Shown: positions 1 to 12,671, counted from the stretch's first letter. The stretch: 64,000 nt of DNA from Pyrenophora tritici-repentis (GCF_003171515.1 NC_089390.1:2418001-2482000); one strand, 5' to 3'. A program made the numbers and translations. The notes: generated by a model not told the origin, from the letters alone.

Positions 1-333
1 GTCTTTACACCAGAAATATGCGTCGTTGCTGCCTCGCAGTACTTTCGCTTCCGTGACTCAGTATAGACATTACACCAAGGAGGGGCTGTTACGATAGAGT
101 CTGGCATGATTTTAGCAATATGCACTCCACAGACTGTTGTCTGCCTCGTGAGCCTGTCAATCTCTCCTAGATTAGGAGAAGCTCAAGATAAAACTGCAGG
201 ATGGTGGTTGCGGCACAGTCTACCATCCAATGGCTGGTGAATCCACGGCCACATACTGGATTCTTGTCGATGCAAATTTGCGGCGTAGTCACATGTACAA
301 ATCAAACGAAGCCACCATGCATGAAGCACTAAC
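1..333. other. no gene seen (window edge)
   Basis: I see no supported coding region, RNA gene or repeat in this stretch. It precedes the first membrane-protein gene and may contain its promoter or an upstream exon. Confidence 0.4.
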
Positions 334-1415
334 ATGCCATGCCATGTATCGGCAGCCTGGATAACGGAAATAGAGACTGCTGCCACTCGCATGGTTTACT
401 TGAAAGTACTGCCATCATTCAACGCATTCCAGTCTTTATCAATTCCTTCTGCTCTATTGAACATGGCGGCAGTAGCACAAGCCGGCCTTACAATCACAAC
501 ACTGTCGTCAGGAAGTGGCCTTCCAATAGACAGTAACTGGCCGCCACTTACAACACCTTTCACGCCACCAGCTGGCTGCACTGATCATTGGATAGCGATT
601 GGCAGAGAAGGAGACAATTCTGTATCGATGTTACAACCCTCCACCTGCACACCAGACGCTACGAGTATCCACAGCCCAGGCACATGTATGGACGGGTACT
701 ACGTTGCAAGAATAGTAGAATACAGAACTGCGGGATATAAACCAGGCGATGATCGATTATGGGGAGCCAATTGCTGCAGAAAGTAAGTTGAGATCCCCTC
801 CCCCCAAGAAAAAAAAAGCATGTACGCATAAATTGTGTCCACTCGATCTGACAAGAATGTCACAGTGATATGACTTCATCTGGTGAATTCGCTATTTGCA
901 CCTCATATTACAATACCCCCATCACCGCGTACAAGAGGCGGACTTACGTCTATACCAACGATGTCATTAGCACTTCAGTCTATACCGCCGCATACGACAA
1001 CACGACAGTATATTCTGTTGGGAATATGTACATGCCTCCATTTGTTGTCCTTTGGCAAGCGTCCGATCTTTCCAAATTCGACGTGGACTACGCATCATCA
1101 CTCGCAGCACATTTAACTCTTGACTTTACGCCGACGCCAACGGCTGGCGTTACACCTGCAACGGCATCGCCCCCAAGTCGAAGCGCACCTCCATCAGCAA
1201 CGGGGTCTGTCCTTTTTGATCCTAGCCTGACCAACTCGGGCCTTAGCACTGGAGCCAAAGCAGGAATAGGCGTAGGTGCTGCGATCGGTGCACTATTCTT
1301 ATCTCTCCTTGTATTCTTATTGTACAAGCAAAGACTGCAACAGAAATCAAAACTAGACAGGAATTCAGCTATTCAAAATGAACAGCCAGAGCTCAGGCAG
1401 ACAAACGCAGCATAG
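334..1415 (+). CDS. putative single-pass membrane protein, two exons
   Basis: Exons 334..782 and 866..1415 are joined across an 83-nt intron with a GTAAGT donor and a CACAG acceptor; the frame is kept. The product is about 332 residues. It has a Thr/Ser/Pro-rich extracellular part with scattered cysteines, a Pro/Ser-rich stalk, one strong transmembrane helix preceded by a Gly/Ala-rich stretch (about 1250-1325), then a short basic and polar tail. This layout is common in fungal surface sensors and WSC/Mid2-like proteins, but I recognise no named domain. The start is unsure: ATGs at 391 and 463 also lie in frame, and an upstream exon with a cleaner signal peptide is possible. The product presumably sits in the plasma membrane with its N-terminus outside (inference). 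Confidence 0.7.
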
Positions 1416-2351
1416 CTATCATCCTCAGTGCATACAGAGATGGGAGAAGCGATATGCGGAAGGGGTGATATTTGTACTGGAGGGGATACATGGATGAGCA
1501 AGAGGAGGGTATAATGGGCTGTGTGCGGAATAAAGCAGGAAAGGAAATGAGGTAGGAGATAAAACAGCATTAGTTACCATAAAGTCTTATCCCAAGAGGA
1601 CCAACGTCTCGTCAAAGCCGCCAGCATTCACCCACGAGAGAACACAGAGAAGCATGTCAATCCCATTATTTGCGGCTAATCTTCGTATTGTAGATCTTTC
1701 TTTGTCTACCGCCATTTCAGCATCAAACAGTCATATTTCTCGGGGGAGGATAGCTGGTGTATATGTATATAGCGGGGGTCAAGCTGTTTAAGCTTGGCCT
1801 GGGTGAAGGCCGAAAGTCGAGACTATGGAGATATATCTAGACAATGGCATATAAGCGACGGAAGCGATATCACCCGCATAATCTTAATTACTATAGCCGC
1901 CGAGCAGAACCGTCCGTCGGTGTCGCGTGGCTTGCCGTCTGTACAAGACCGTTGCATGCGCTAACCTCTCACAATGCATCGTGCATGTTATCATTGGCTA
2001 TCCACACGAATTTAAGCTCTGCGTTCCTTGCAGCGAAGAGGATCTGTACTATCGCATGTCTTGTCGTCGCTGTGATTGTGCAAGTGCTTACTATAAACCC
2101 CGATGGTGATGTCATTATGCAGGATGCCTAAACTACATTGGGCGCAGTTTGCCCGCATACAGCACACTACGGAACCCCGACTGCAACGGCAGCCCGACCT
2201 CGGGAACAACAAAAGCCATTAAACCCACGATAGCTTCAGGTACCAAAGAATTGATAACCTAGAATTTTTTTTTACCCCGGAAATTGTTCTTTCGTATCTT
2301 CGAGCTTTCCCCCACTCTGCAAAGCAGCTGAGACAATTGAACTAGCGCAAG
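1416..2351. other. intergenic, nothing recognised
   Basis: Only short ORFs without recognisable similarity or good start context occur here. The right part contains a run of eight or more T near 2262 and must hold the promoter of the methyltransferase gene at 2352. Confidence 0.4.
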
Positions 2352-3554
2352 ATGAACTTCATTTCAAGTACACGCATTATCATCCCATAGGCAGCCATCC
2401 GATCACTTTACTAACTACCCCAGGTCTCGTCAACTCTGACGCAGTCGTTAATCCACTACTCGACAATGGATACCTGCCGCACCCTATCATACGTGTGGGT
2501 ATTCGCCGCCAATTAGCGGAGCGTCTGCAATCCATAGCTACCACATCGCTGGAAGCCGGCTATGAATCCAAGATGAACTACGTAAAGCTGCTCAGGGAAC
2601 GTCCCATTGCGATTGAGACGGCAGCAGCGAATGAGCAGCACTACGAGGTTGGCACGAGCGTGCTGAAGGGTATGCTGGGTCCGAGGATGAAGTACTCATC
2701 CTGCTTGTATGAAAAGGGCGGGGAAACTCTTGCCCAGGCAGAAGTTGCAATGATGAGGTCCTATGTTGAGAAGGCAGAATTGAAGGATGGGATGAGTATC
2801 TTGGATCTTGGGTGAGCTCCGTTTCCTATTCTTGACTCCAAATCACTATCACGTGTGCCGAGTCGGAATGAGCGTCTCAAGATAGCTACTAACAACCTGT
2901 AGATGCGGCTGGGGCTCAGCATCTCTCTATTTTGCCGAAGTCTTTCCCAACTCCAAAATCACTGGCTTCTCCAACTCCAGGACACAAAAGGAATACATTG
3001 ACAGCGTCGCTCAAGCCAAGGGATTTAAGAACCTCCAGATCATCACCGGTGATGTCGTTGAATACGAGTTTGAGCCATCTCAGTACGACCGCGTAGTCTC
3101 AATTGAACTTTTCGAGCACATGAAGAACTACCAGCTTCTCCTTCGCAAGGTCAGCACCGCCTTGAAGCCCGGAGGCAAGCTCTTTGTTCACATTTTTGCC
3201 CACCGCACTACGCCCTATGACTTTGACGGCGGATGGATGACGGAGCATTTCTTCACCGGAGGGACCATGCCTTCTGCAGATCTTTTGTTGTACTTCCAAG
3301 ATGACTTGAGGGTCAAGAAGCAGTGGTGGGTGTCGGGCCTGAATTACAGCAAGACATGTGAGGACTGGCTTCTTTGCATGTACAAGAACAAGGACAGTAT
3401 TTGGAAGGGACTGGTGGAGACATACGGAGAGGCAGGTGCACTGATATGGTGGAACAGGTGGCAAGTCTTCCATCTGGCTTGCAGCGAGTTGTTCAAGTGG
3501 GATGGAGGTGACACGTGGGGTGTGACCCATTATCTGTTTGAAAAGCCAGAGTAA
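2352..3554 (+). CDS. SAM-dependent methyltransferase, CMAS / coclaurine N-methyltransferase-like
   Basis: Three exons: 2352..2367, 2424..2811 and 2903..3554, giving 351 residues. The first exon codes only 16 nt; its 56-nt intron has a perfect ACTAAC branch site near 2410. The second intron interrupts the glycine codon of the SAM-binding motif I, which reads LDLGCGWGS once joined. Before it lies the N-terminal helical part typical of the cyclopropane-fatty-acid-synthase (Mycolic acid CMAS) family, and after it GDVVEYEFE and SIELFEHM, which fit motifs II and III. Fungal members of this branch resemble plant coclaurine N-methyltransferases more than lipid cyclopropane synthases, so an N-methyltransferase on a small molecule is possible; the substrate cannot be read from sequence. 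Probably cytosolic. Confidence 0.88.
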
Positions 3555-4521
3555 TATGGGGCATGCACTCGGTGAATGCTCGTAGATCCAAATAGACCAA
3601 TGTTGGAGAATACCCATAATGAGGATTAACCGTTGTGTGACTTGACGAGTGCTCACAAATCAAGATCCATGGCGATGAGTAATGTGTGGAATTCTTTCAT
3701 TTAGGTCTCTTGGCGCTCTGCGCGCGGGATATCGCAGCTTTCTGCCCTTTCGCTCTCAGCTCCCCCATGGTGTTTGACCTGCGATCTGACTATCTTTGCA
3801 CACTGTACATATCTACGTTCCGTCCTCTCGAATTGCTCAATGGTCCCATGGGTGCTTCCAGCCCAATAGTGCTGGGCCGTCCTTCTTCGCGCGGTACATC
3901 AACTGCCACTATTAGCGTCCTTTCGCACCCATACAGATGCCACGACATACGAAGAACCACATTGAAGCGCCGAGGCCGGTTGCCATAAATCGGTACAGCG
4001 GTCGGACAGGGTGGACGTGGATGGGGTGGTTTGGGTGAGGCGCATATTTGGGCGGCCCCATGCGGGCTCGTGTGGGTTGCATGATGTGTGTAGAGCCTAG
4101 AAGATGGTGAGAAGCCGTGACGACATACGGCAGCGCGAGTCGGGTCATACCTGCGATATCCGGAGTGCAATGGCTCGTTGACGTCTTTGGTGAGTGAGGT
4201 GTGGTTAAGGTCGATCGGAGGTTGCGCTAGTGTTGTGGCGCCAAGGATGTGGCATCATCCGTTAATCGCGTTCCTTGCTCCTTCACTCGCGACAATACAA
4301 ACGCCTATTTTCATGTTTGCACAATAGCCCTCGCTCCGAGCACTCCGGTGCACACCAGCGCCTACCTTCGCGACCCGATATTTCTCGCCGCATCAATCCA
4401 CCATACTCGATAGCTTGTTGCGCAACTCCTCCCTGCGGACAAGTCCTCCGCGGACCATTTAGGACCAACAAGCACACCTTTGTTCCTTCCATCACCGAAT
4501 CCAGCCAGCATCGTCACCGAA
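3555..4521. other. intergenic with Bur1 leader
   Basis: No gene is supported on either strand; the ORFs present are short and compositionally random. The right part, rich in C and A, looks like the promoter and 5' leader of the kinase gene. Confidence 0.4.
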
Positions 4522-6234
4522 ATGGCAAACTCGGCGAGTGCGACGCCCTCTCGTACACTGCAGCGCCGCTTCAAGGGATGCAGCAAAATCGGTGGTTACG
4601 AGATGATGCAGAAGCTTGGAGAGGGCACTTTTGGTGAAGTCCACAAGGCGCGCCAACTCTCTTCTGGCCACGTCTTCGCCCTTAAGAAGATTTTGATGCA
4701 CAACGAAAAGGATGGCTTTCCCATCACGGCACTGCGAGAAATCAAGCTGCTCAAGATGCTCTCGCACGAGAACGTGTTGAAGCTAGAAGAGATGGCTGTA
4801 GAGCGACCGAAGACTGAAGGCAGGAAACGCGCCATTCTCTACATGGTCACACCGTACATGGACCACGATCTCTCGGGTCTTCTCGACAATCCTGAAGTCA
4901 GGTTTCAAGAAGCGCAGATTAAGTGCTACATGCTGCAACTTTTCAAGGGCCTGCGATACCTCCATGACAACCACATCCTACACCGAGACATGAAGGCCGC
5001 CAACCTGCTTATCAACAATCGCGGAAGATTGCAAATAGCGGATTTTGGGTTGGCGAGACATTATGACGAGGCGGTACCACAACGAGGCAGGGGCAATGGC
5101 GAAGCCAAGCGCGAGTACACAACCCTGGTCGTAACAAGATGGTACCGGCCGCCGGAACTACTCCTACAGCTCCGCAAGTACACACCAGCCATTGACATGT
5201 GGGGAGCTGGCTGTGTCTTTGGTGAGATGTTCAAGCGCAAGCCCATCCTCGCCGGCCAGAGCGATATACATCAGGCGCAAATAATATTTGAGCTGGTGGG
5301 TTCGCCAAATGACCAGAGCATGCCCGGATGGAATGAGCTTCCAGGAGCTGAGCCTGTCCGCTCTTTCCCACCCCATACCGGCAACATCGCCCAACGGTTC
5401 CGCGAACTATCGCCCATTGGACTATCGCTTATAAAAGACCTCATGAGGCTGGACTGGCGGAAACGAATCAACGCCATTGACGCCATCGACCATCCATATT
5501 TCCGAGAATCTCCATTACCCATGCGAGAGGAAGACATACCGCACTTTGCAGACTCGCACGAACTGGATCGACGGAACGCCAGGGGTCAGAAACAAGCACT
5601 GCCTCCAGCACCCCAAGGTGGCACTGTGGGTGGAGGTCCCAACGGAGAATGGATGGGCCAAGGTCCGCCACCACAAGGATGGCAAAATGGTGATCGTCGA
5701 TACGGCGGCCCACAAGACCGAGGGCCTCCTGGTGTTGATAGAGGTCACAGAGGCGGCTACGACAGACGCCCGTATGACCAGCGACCTCCCCCACCACCAC
5801 CAGGCGAGCGAAGACCAAATTGGGGCAACGGTGGAGATCGTGGACATGGCCTGCCTGCACCACCTGCAGATGGCCGACACCCGCTCCCACCTGTACCTCG
5901 TTACGGCCCTGATGGTGGCGACCGCCGCAGACATCCACATCCTGCCGCAGCTCCAGCTGGCGACACCTACATACCCAGCTACGGTGCAGAAGGTCCTCGT
6001 CGCTCTCGCGAACCAGACGATAGCCGAGCACGTCGCGGGTCCCGTGACTCTGGCAACTCTCGTGAAGGCTTTACCGAAGACCGTCCCGACCGTAGCCGCG
6101 CATATCGCGACCGCGCGCCCAACTTTGGAAGAGACAGGCGGGATGGCCGGACACGATCGCGTAGCCCGGACCGTAGGGGGGACCGCGGACGAGATGGTAG
6201 GGAGAGGGACACGGATATTTACCGGAGGAGATAG
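4522..6234 (+). CDS. bur1: cyclin-dependent kinase Bur1 / PtkA (CDK9-like)
   Basis: An intronless frame of 570 residues from the ATG at 4522, which has good context (CCGAAATGG); the open frame runs further upstream without an ATG. The kinase domain spans about residues 25-345: glycine loop GEGTFGEV, Lys55 in FALKK, catalytic loop [10 protein letters not shown] with Asp156, DFG with Asp174, and activation-loop [14 protein letters not shown]. The HRDMKAAN loop and [14 protein letters not shown] segment are those of Bur1/CDK9 rather than Ctk1 or Cdc28. The tail (about 345-570) is rich in Pro, Gly, Arg, Asp and RS dipeptides, as in fungal Bur1. Bur1 with its cyclin Bur2 phosphorylates RNA polymerase II and Spt5 in the nucleus and supports elongation. 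Confidence 0.95.
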   Translation: MANSASATPSRTLQRRFKGCSKIGGYEMMQKLGEGTFGEVHKARQLSSGHVFALKKILMHNEKDGFPITALREIKLLKMLSHENVLKLEEMAVERPKTEGRKRAILYMVTPYMDHDLSGLLDNPEVRFQEAQIKCYMLQLFKGLRYLHDNHILHRDMKAANLLINNRGRLQIADFGLARHYDEAVPQRGRGNGEAKREYTTLVVTRWYRPPELLLQLRKYTPAIDMWGAGCVFGEMFKRKPILAGQSDIHQAQIIFELVGSPNDQSMPGWNELPGAEPVRSFPPHTGNIAQRFRELSPIGLSLIKDLMRLDWRKRINAIDAIDHPYFRESPLPMREEDIPHFADSHELDRRNARGQKQALPPAPQGGTVGGGPNGEWMGQGPPPQGWQNGDRRYGGPQDRGPPGVDRGHRGGYDRRPYDQRPPPPPPGERRPNWGNGGDRGHGLPAPPADGRHPLPPVPRYGPDGGDRRRHPHPAAAPAGDTYIPSYGAEGPRRSREPDDSRARRGSRDSGNSREGFTEDRPDRSRAYRDRAPNFGRDRRDGRTRSRSPDRRGDRGRDGRERDTDIYRRR

Positions 6235-7152
6235 GACACTTCTCAGTCAAGTTTGGGGTCAACGGCAAGGTCACGTTCAATCCTTCATACCAGTCGTACA
6301 GACCCAGGAACGAAAACTCACAATACAGTTCACCCACACGCGGACACACTCGTTACAGCCCGTCTAGATACGGACACCCACGTGAGCATCAAGTCCACCC
6401 GCCGCCTTAGGCTTGTAGGACATCTCCAACATGTACTTTTACAGTGGCAGCGGTGGTATCAGCAAGGCGTCTTTTGAATCATTTTCCTCGCGATCCGGCG
6501 AACGTTTCTTCCATTCTTCCATTTTTTGACACATAAGCGACTGGATTGGAGGGATACACACACAAACGGTTTTCTGCTTTATTCCTGTCTATGTGGTCAC
6601 GGCATGGCGCTTCGATACGGAGGACTCGTTTGGAAGCACATTATTCAGCCTGGAGACTACTTGGCGGTCGCGCGCGCTGTCTCTTGAGGGCTTTTTTTCT
6701 GACACTTGATAGACCGATGATGGATGGGTGGCATGGCATGGCATCCAGTTTGATAGATACCACGTAGTAGTACAACAGGGAGACAAGCAAAATAGTACAC
6801 TGTAACAAGAATACGAATACGAATATGGAATATTGCAGTTTTTTGGCTGTTGGGATCGATTGGGTGGGTGCTCCTAGGCAACCGGACCCTGAAAACCTGC
6901 TCGTGACAGGCATGCTCACTCACCTTCACCTTTCCTCGCTCACACAGTCTATCCTCCTCCCCCGCACCTTGTCTAGGCAGACAAGGCTTCAGCCTCGCAA
7001 CTTTTCCCTCGACTTCACCGTTCTTCAACCGCTCCTCCGTTCAGCCACCCCACCTTCGTCTTCCATCTGTAAGTGTAGCTCATCTCGTATTATTCCAGAA
7101 AACAACATCGTTAACGCCGCTAGTCAAGCAAACCAGCATCGCAGTCGCCATC
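6235..7152. other. intergenic, 3' end of bur1 and promoter of next gene
   Basis: No gene supported. The part after about 6900 is CT-rich (cctcctcccccgcacc) and resembles a fungal promoter and leader feeding the ATG at 7153. Confidence 0.4.
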
Positions 7153-7934
7153 ATGGTTAACAAGTGGACCCCAGAGCTGGATTCGATCGTATGTATACGC
7201 CTGGCATACGCGAGAAGAACCAGAACTGTACTAACAACGATTCTGTTGCAGCTCGTGCGGTGTGTCTTCGAGGAGTGCAACGTCTCTTTCAGCAAGGGAC
7301 TATGCGCAAAGATCGCGGAGCGCGTCACGGCCGCTGGCATGGGTAAGTATTCCCACTCTGCCTCTGTCCATCTTCCTGAGTTCTTTTCCTGGCCCTCATC
7401 CCACCTCCCTCTCTTCTTTCTAACCTCTCCGCTAAACGCACACCGGCAGAGTGCACTCCCAAGGCCATTGAGAACCGCCTCTACTCTTGGAAGAGGAAGG
7501 CCACCTCCAGCGGCTCTGGTATCAACTCCTCTGCTTCCACGCCCGTCAAGAAGCCAGCCGCCGCCCCCGCTACTTCCAAGGCAGCTGCTTCGCGCACCAA
7601 GGGCAAGGGCAAGAAGGTCAATGACGGTGATAGCCCTGAGGGTCTCGTCGACGATGAGGAAGCCATGCGTCAAGCTCGCGACGTCACCTCCTCCGCACCC
7701 ACTTCTGCCGCCGCTGCCAAGAAGGGCAAGGCTAAAGCTGTCGCAAAGCCCAAGCCCAAGGGCAAGCGCGCCGCCAAGAGGGAACCAGAGTACGAAGACG
7801 AGTCTTCTTCTGCTGATGAGGAGGCTACTGTCCACGTGAGCAAGAAGGTCAAGAAGGAGGAAGACGTCTTTGACGAAGATCACTTCCCCCAGTACGAAAT
7901 AGAGGACGACGATGGAGAGTTTGATTCGGAATGA
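7153..7934 (+). CDS. small nuclear protein with Myb/SANT-like N-terminal domain
   Basis: Three exons: 7153..7188, 7252..7342 and 7450..7934, 203 residues. Introns have GTATGT and GTAAGT donors, and the frame is kept through both. Residues 1-60 start with WTPELD and end with NRLYSWKRK, a spacing of Trp and helices like the Myb/SANT-like domains found in many filamentous fungi. The rest is a low-complexity tail: Ala/Lys/Pro-rich basic blocks that could act as nuclear localisation signals (about 85-160), then a strongly acidic C-terminus. That is the make-up of a chromatin-associated or DNA-binding protein. I cannot name it further; the Myb-like call rests on pattern only. Confidence 0.8.
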
Positions 7935-8605
7935 GTTTTCGACCACTGTTTTTCCAATCACCTTGCTCCCTTCTTTTCTTCCTTCTTTCAGCGTTCCTGA
8001 ATGGCTTTGGGGATATTTAGGGGTCTGGGTTTTGGAGAATTGGCTAGGTGCGTGCGTGGGGAGTGGGTCGTGCAGGTCCTAATTTTCTCGGGATATGGTA
8101 AGAAAAGTCGATGGTGTTTGTGTGGCTTGAGCATGATATCAAGGAGACTTTCGATTGAAAGATGTGCTGCAGCACGAGAGGATGCGTAAGCGAAGCATAC
8201 ATAGCTCAGTACTATAGTTTATCGTAGCCTCCAGCATGCATTTTCCCCTATTAAACGATAGCATATGATGTCCTAATGATAGTTTTGGTGATGTGATTGA
8301 CCTGATTGGCTCTTGTGATATCTTTATGGCCGTGGCTGCAATTTCTTCTGTATCACACACTCGCTCTTTATATCTACCTTCGCTTGCATAACGACCACTA
8401 CTTACCGACATTAGTGGAAATCACGGAGCGTCTCGATCAAAAAAGGCTAAGGAAGAGACTCTAGGCATTATAATGGATAACTAGACACGGACTAAGAACA
8501 CAGCCTAGTGACTCAAACCGTTGCAGTTTAGACGATGCATCAAACAATTGACCCTGATCGTCCTCCAAAGCATCTCAAGTACCAATGTTAAGCGACAGAG
8601 CATTC
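7935..8605. other. intergenic between convergent genes
   Basis: This separates the ends of two convergent genes. I see no coding region; TA-rich stretches may carry the 3' processing signals of both. Confidence 0.4.
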
Positions 8606-9592
8606 CTAATCCTCGTTGTCCTCGTCTTCCGCGTCGGTAATGTGTGCTCGGTTGTACTCATCGTCGTCATCGTCTGAGGTATATCCTTGGCCGTCCTGCT
8701 TGTCGTTCTCGTCAATGCCATGTCTCTGGCTGTCTTCGTCGTCCTTTGGCTCTTCCGCATCTGCGTCCTGCGTACCATCCACGCCAAGGCCTGTATCCCG
8801 TGACCCTACTGGCTGTCGCTTCCGCTCATGCCACGCCTTCCAAGAGTTCAGTACGTTCTTTTTATTACAGCTCTTCTGAACATAAATGTCCAATTCCCTA
8901 GGAATGGGATGTAGCTTATCCCTGAAATCCTGCTTTGCAAGATCTTCCTCAGACATGGACTTGCGCTGCTCCAGGACTTCAGCTTCGCGCACAAAGTACT
9001 TGGCCCAGCAAATCTCATACTTAAAGACGTCTTCGCGCCGCCATGGTTGGCGCTGCTTGGTCCTATACTCGCTGCCGACCGGGGAATCTTCAGCTTCGAT
9101 TTTGAGATCTTGGAGAATCCACTTGCAAATTTCGACGAGAGGAACATTGTTTGCGTCTTGGACGGCGCGTTGGAGCCAGATTTTGCGAAGGCGACGGACT
9201 ACATTCTCGTAGGCGACTTGGGGTTGTAGGCCACAAGGTGGAAGCCGGTCGTCCAAGAGGGCGGGCACTACGTGGTTAGCTTACCGTCTTGGTGGGTTCG
9301 TGACGCACTAATCATGTACGTGCGGCTAAGGTTGAAGACGTACTGTAAGGCAGTAGTGCACGCTCCTGCTCGAGAGAAACCCGGTTGCCGTCGCGCGGCC
9401 TGCCATTTTTGTCAGAGCTGGGAACGAAATCTTCAGACTCGGAGGTGTCGGACCAGTCTGGATCATCTACGCTATGGCATCAGCTTTTGTAGGCTAGAAA
9501 AAATCGGATAAACCCAACTTACCCTGTGCTGTAAACGGCGAGCCATCAGATGCGGTCCTGTTACGACCGAGCATCTGTGAAAGCCAGGCCAT
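8606..9592 (-). CDS. hypothetical protein with acidic C-terminal tail
   Basis: On the minus strand the exons are 9592..9523, 9466..9344 and 9267..8606, 284 residues. The introns are 56 and 76 nt, with GTAAGT and GTACGT donors and TAG acceptors; both are needed to reach an ATG, because the long frame alone has none at its 5' end. The N-terminus is short and polar. The middle (about 70-210) is rich in Trp, Arg and Lys and looks helical and globular, with a segment like VVRRLRKIWLQRAV. The last 75 residues are almost all Asp, Glu, Gln and Gly. No family recognised; a nuclear scaffold or chromatin role would fit but is a guess. Confidence 0.75.
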
Positions 9593-9970
9593 AGTAAACG
9601 ATAGTCCGGAATATTTGAATAATACTGTGGCGGGTTTAAGATATTGAAGAGTGGGGGGACTAGAGGGCACCGTGTTGCAAGAGGGGTCGGGGCAGAACAG
9701 CAGATGATTAGACCAGTGGGTTGGGTTGGCGCTTGCACCTGCCTGACCAAACGCGCAAACCTTAGGCAGGTGACGTCAGTGCATATCAGGGAAGGGGGCT
9801 AGCATAGGAAAATGATTTGTTTCAGACACGGTGGAGACTGCGTGGGAGAAGGCTAGAGAACTGGAATTAAGTTGCGTGACCAGCCACTAGCTCAATCAGT
9901 ATGCTTAGGACTAGCGGATTGAGTATATGTTATTATCTTGAATCTGTCCGCAGTAAGGATTTGCAATCAT
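9593..9970. other. intergenic, nothing recognised
   Basis: Lies upstream of the acidic-tail gene and downstream of ARPC3. No coding or RNA feature seen. Confidence 0.4.
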
Positions 9971-10748
9971 TTACAAGGCCTTGCCCATGAACTTCCTCTT
10001 GGTGTAGCTTAGCCACCATTTGCTGGGTGTGTTTGTCTCGTCAGCATAGACACGGTTGAGTAACCGTGTGGCCAATTCCTGTCGCATCTGCATAATGTAC
10101 TGTCGCATCACTTCTGCCGAGTTCCTGTCGGCCGGTGCCTCGAAAGCCTGGTTCAGCGGGAATCCAGCATCGCCTGGGATCGCAAAGTTGGTGTCAAGCG
10201 CAATATTCATGACAGCCTATTGTATGCAGTCAGCTTTTGATACTCTCTTGTCCCCACAAACTCCCTCAGGCAGCTACATACCTTCTCGGCTTCTCTCCTT
10301 GACATGGCCGGCTTGATCTTGCCCAGCACCTCGCTCACGTATAGGATGCCATAGATGAGCACGCGATCCGCTGGTCCCTTGATTTCGAAGTTGCGGAAAA
10401 ACGTGTTTGCGCGGAAGAGGGCGAGAATCTCGTCTAAGGGGTCGTATGATTCGTGTGAGGCATCGATGGTGAGCTCGGTGACATCGGCGGGTAGAGCAGG
10501 CAGTTGAATGGCAGGGCCGCGGGTTCTTGTGCGTAAGGGAAGGAGGGCAAAGTTGCCTGCTAGGAATCAGTCACACTTTGCATATTCCGAGCTTCATATG
10601 TGCAGCCGTACCAATCAATTGCTGGTTGGGCTCATCGAGGAAGACGGAGTGGTAGGCCTAGCGGGGTGTAAGCTACACATGTTCCATAGACCCATGTATT
10701 GTATTTGACAGCTCCAGTATGTCCGGCATGTCATGCACTTACAGGCAT
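9971..10748 (-). CDS. arc18: ARP2/3 complex subunit 3 (p21-Arc)
   Basis: Four exons on the minus strand: 10748..10743, 10657..10612, 10556..10282 and 10216..9971, 190 residues. The first coding exon is six nucleotides (Met-Pro). Joined, the N-terminus reads MPAYHSVFLDEPNQQLIGNF, the well-known start of ARPC3; KIKPAMSRREAEK and a C-terminal RKFMGK follow. ARPC3 is one of seven subunits of the ARP2/3 complex, which nucleates branched actin filaments at endocytic patches and hyphal tips. The second intron ends in tagcag, so two acceptors three bases apart are possible; I used the downstream one, which gives the expected IGNF. Divergent from rfc3. Confidence 0.95.
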
Positions 10749-11017
10749 CTTGACGTCTGCTTGCCTGGTATGCGGTGTCGTGTTCTCGAAGCTCGTCGGA
10801 GGTGACGGCGCAGCTCCGCTTGACGAGCGAGGTTCCTCGTACTGTAGGGCTGATCAGGCGGGGGTGACTAAGCCAGCCGCCAATTAACGCGTCTCGCGGC
10901 GCGTCTACCACAACTTTCTTGGTAGCAAAACGCATCTGGCACTCTCCCGTCCCTAATTGCTGCTTGTCGGCACTCAAAACTTTCCCAGTAATCTGTACCA
11001 CTTACAAGCTCATCACC
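10749..11017. promoter_or_regulatory. divergent promoter of arc18 and rfc3
   Basis: The start codons of ARPC3 (minus) and RFC3 (plus) are 269 bp apart, so both promoters lie in this stretch. I see no clear TATA box. Co-regulation is not implied by spacing alone. Confidence 0.6.
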
Positions 11018-12293
11018 ATGTCCGACTTTGAAGATGAAATGGACGTTGATGCGCCTACTGTGGACAACTCAATAAGCTTCGGCGGAGACCAAAAAAAGGG
11101 CAAACGGAGTGCTGCAAATCTGCCTGTAGAAGCTGAAGACTCACTACCATGGTAACCCTCACAATATACAACTCTCCTGCCAACTACTGACATGGCCTAG
11201 GGTCGAAAAGTACAGACCAAACTCGCTAGACGATGTAGAAGGTCACAAGGACATAATAGCAACCATTAACAAGTTTGTCGACTCAAACGTATGTCCTTGG
11301 TCCCTCCTCGAGAATAGTCGCTAATTGTCTTAGCGACTTCCCCATCTCCTGCTCTATGGCCCACCAGGAACTGGAAAAACCTCAACTGTCCTCGCACTTG
11401 CACGACGCATATACGGGAACAAGAACATGCGACAGATGGTGCTGGAGCTGAACGCTTCAGATGATAGAGGTATCGACGTCGTAAGAGAGCAGATCAAGAC
11501 GTTTAGTAGCACCAAGCAAATCTTTGCTGCGGCACCCAGGGCTGGAGATTCGTCGCTCGCAACCTTCAAGCTCATCATCCTTGATGAGGCAGATGCCATG
11601 ACTGCGACGGCCCAAATGGCACTGCGACGTATTATGGAGAAGTATACAGCAAACACACGCTTCTGTATCATTGCAAACTACACACACAAGCTCTCACCAG
11701 CACTACTCTCGCGGTGTACGAGGTTCCGATTCTCTCCTCTTAAAGACCAGGACATTAGGAACTTGGTCGACAAGGTCATTGAAGACGAAAAGGTCAACAT
11801 CACACAGGACGCTACAGGCTCACTTGTCACGTTGAGTAAAGGAGATATGAGGCGAGCACTTAATGTGTTGCAGGCTTGTCACGCTTCGAGCACGCCGCTT
11901 CAGCCACCGGGAAGGCCAGCAGTAGACCCAAACACCATCGTGCGTGATCAGATCACTCAGACGACCATCTACGACTGTATAGCAGCCCCGCATCCCTCCG
12001 ACATCAAGTACATTCTCGAAACGCTACTCTCAAAGAACGACATGACCGAATGTTTACGGACGGTTAATAACTTGAAGATAATGAAGGGACTGGCACTGGC
12101 AGATATTCTCACAGCGGTCAGCGAAGAGCTCGTCACCAACGATGTCCCTCCGCAGGTCATGGTCACATGGATGTCAGGCCTAGCAGACATCGAGTATAGG
12201 CTAAGTGGGGGTGGTAGTGAAACCATACAGACGGGCGCAGCAATTGGTGTTGTGAGGACAGGTGTAGAGCTACTAGAAAATGGAAAGAGGTGA
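11018..12293 (+). CDS. rfc3: replication factor C subunit 3 (clamp loader)
   Basis: Exons 11018..11151, 11201..11288 and 11334..12293, 393 residues. The ATG at 11018 is preceded by CACC. After an acidic leader comes the box PWVEKYRPNSLDDV, split by intron 1, then Walker A GPPGTGKTS, Walker B ILDEADAM, the sensor 1 region FCIIANY and the SRC arginine-finger motif LLSRCTRFRF. The C-terminal collar domain follows. The DEAD-type Walker B and the order match yeast Rfc3 (human RFC5), 340-390 residues in fungi. It acts in the RFC pentamer that loads PCNA on primed DNA in the nucleus. Confidence 0.95.
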
Positions 12294-12671
12294 TCCGTCG
12301 CATCACTGCGCCGCGTCCAGCACTCACTCGCGACGGAAATTCATACCAATTTATTTACTCTCAAGCGGCGCGACCGTACCATCGTCATTCCGCGATAATC
12401 ACAGGTGTGAACGGACCATGATGTGGGGAACTGTGTATCAAAACACCGAGGATCACCGCGGTGATAGGATCAGAGTCGTGTTTTGCGCTAACCGCGCTAG
12501 TCAGCATTCACGCGACTCGGACGCGCCTTCCGACTAAGTACCCCGGGTACTTCCACTTGACCGTCAACAATCGATAACAACACTCAACTCACAAGGCCCA
12601 AACATTTTGCGATAAGCGGTCGACACGCGCATACTGACGTTCGCATTCGTAAACATTGGGACATTCGCCAC
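12294..12671. other. intergenic, nothing recognised
   Basis: Between rfc3 and the next plus-strand gene. No coding region or repeat seen. Confidence 0.4.

Noticed and set aside
5477..6367. A 296-codon plus-strand ORF overlapping the Bur1 gene in another frame
   Set aside because: It is a shadow of the low-complexity Bur1 tail; the Bur1 frame carries all kinase motifs.
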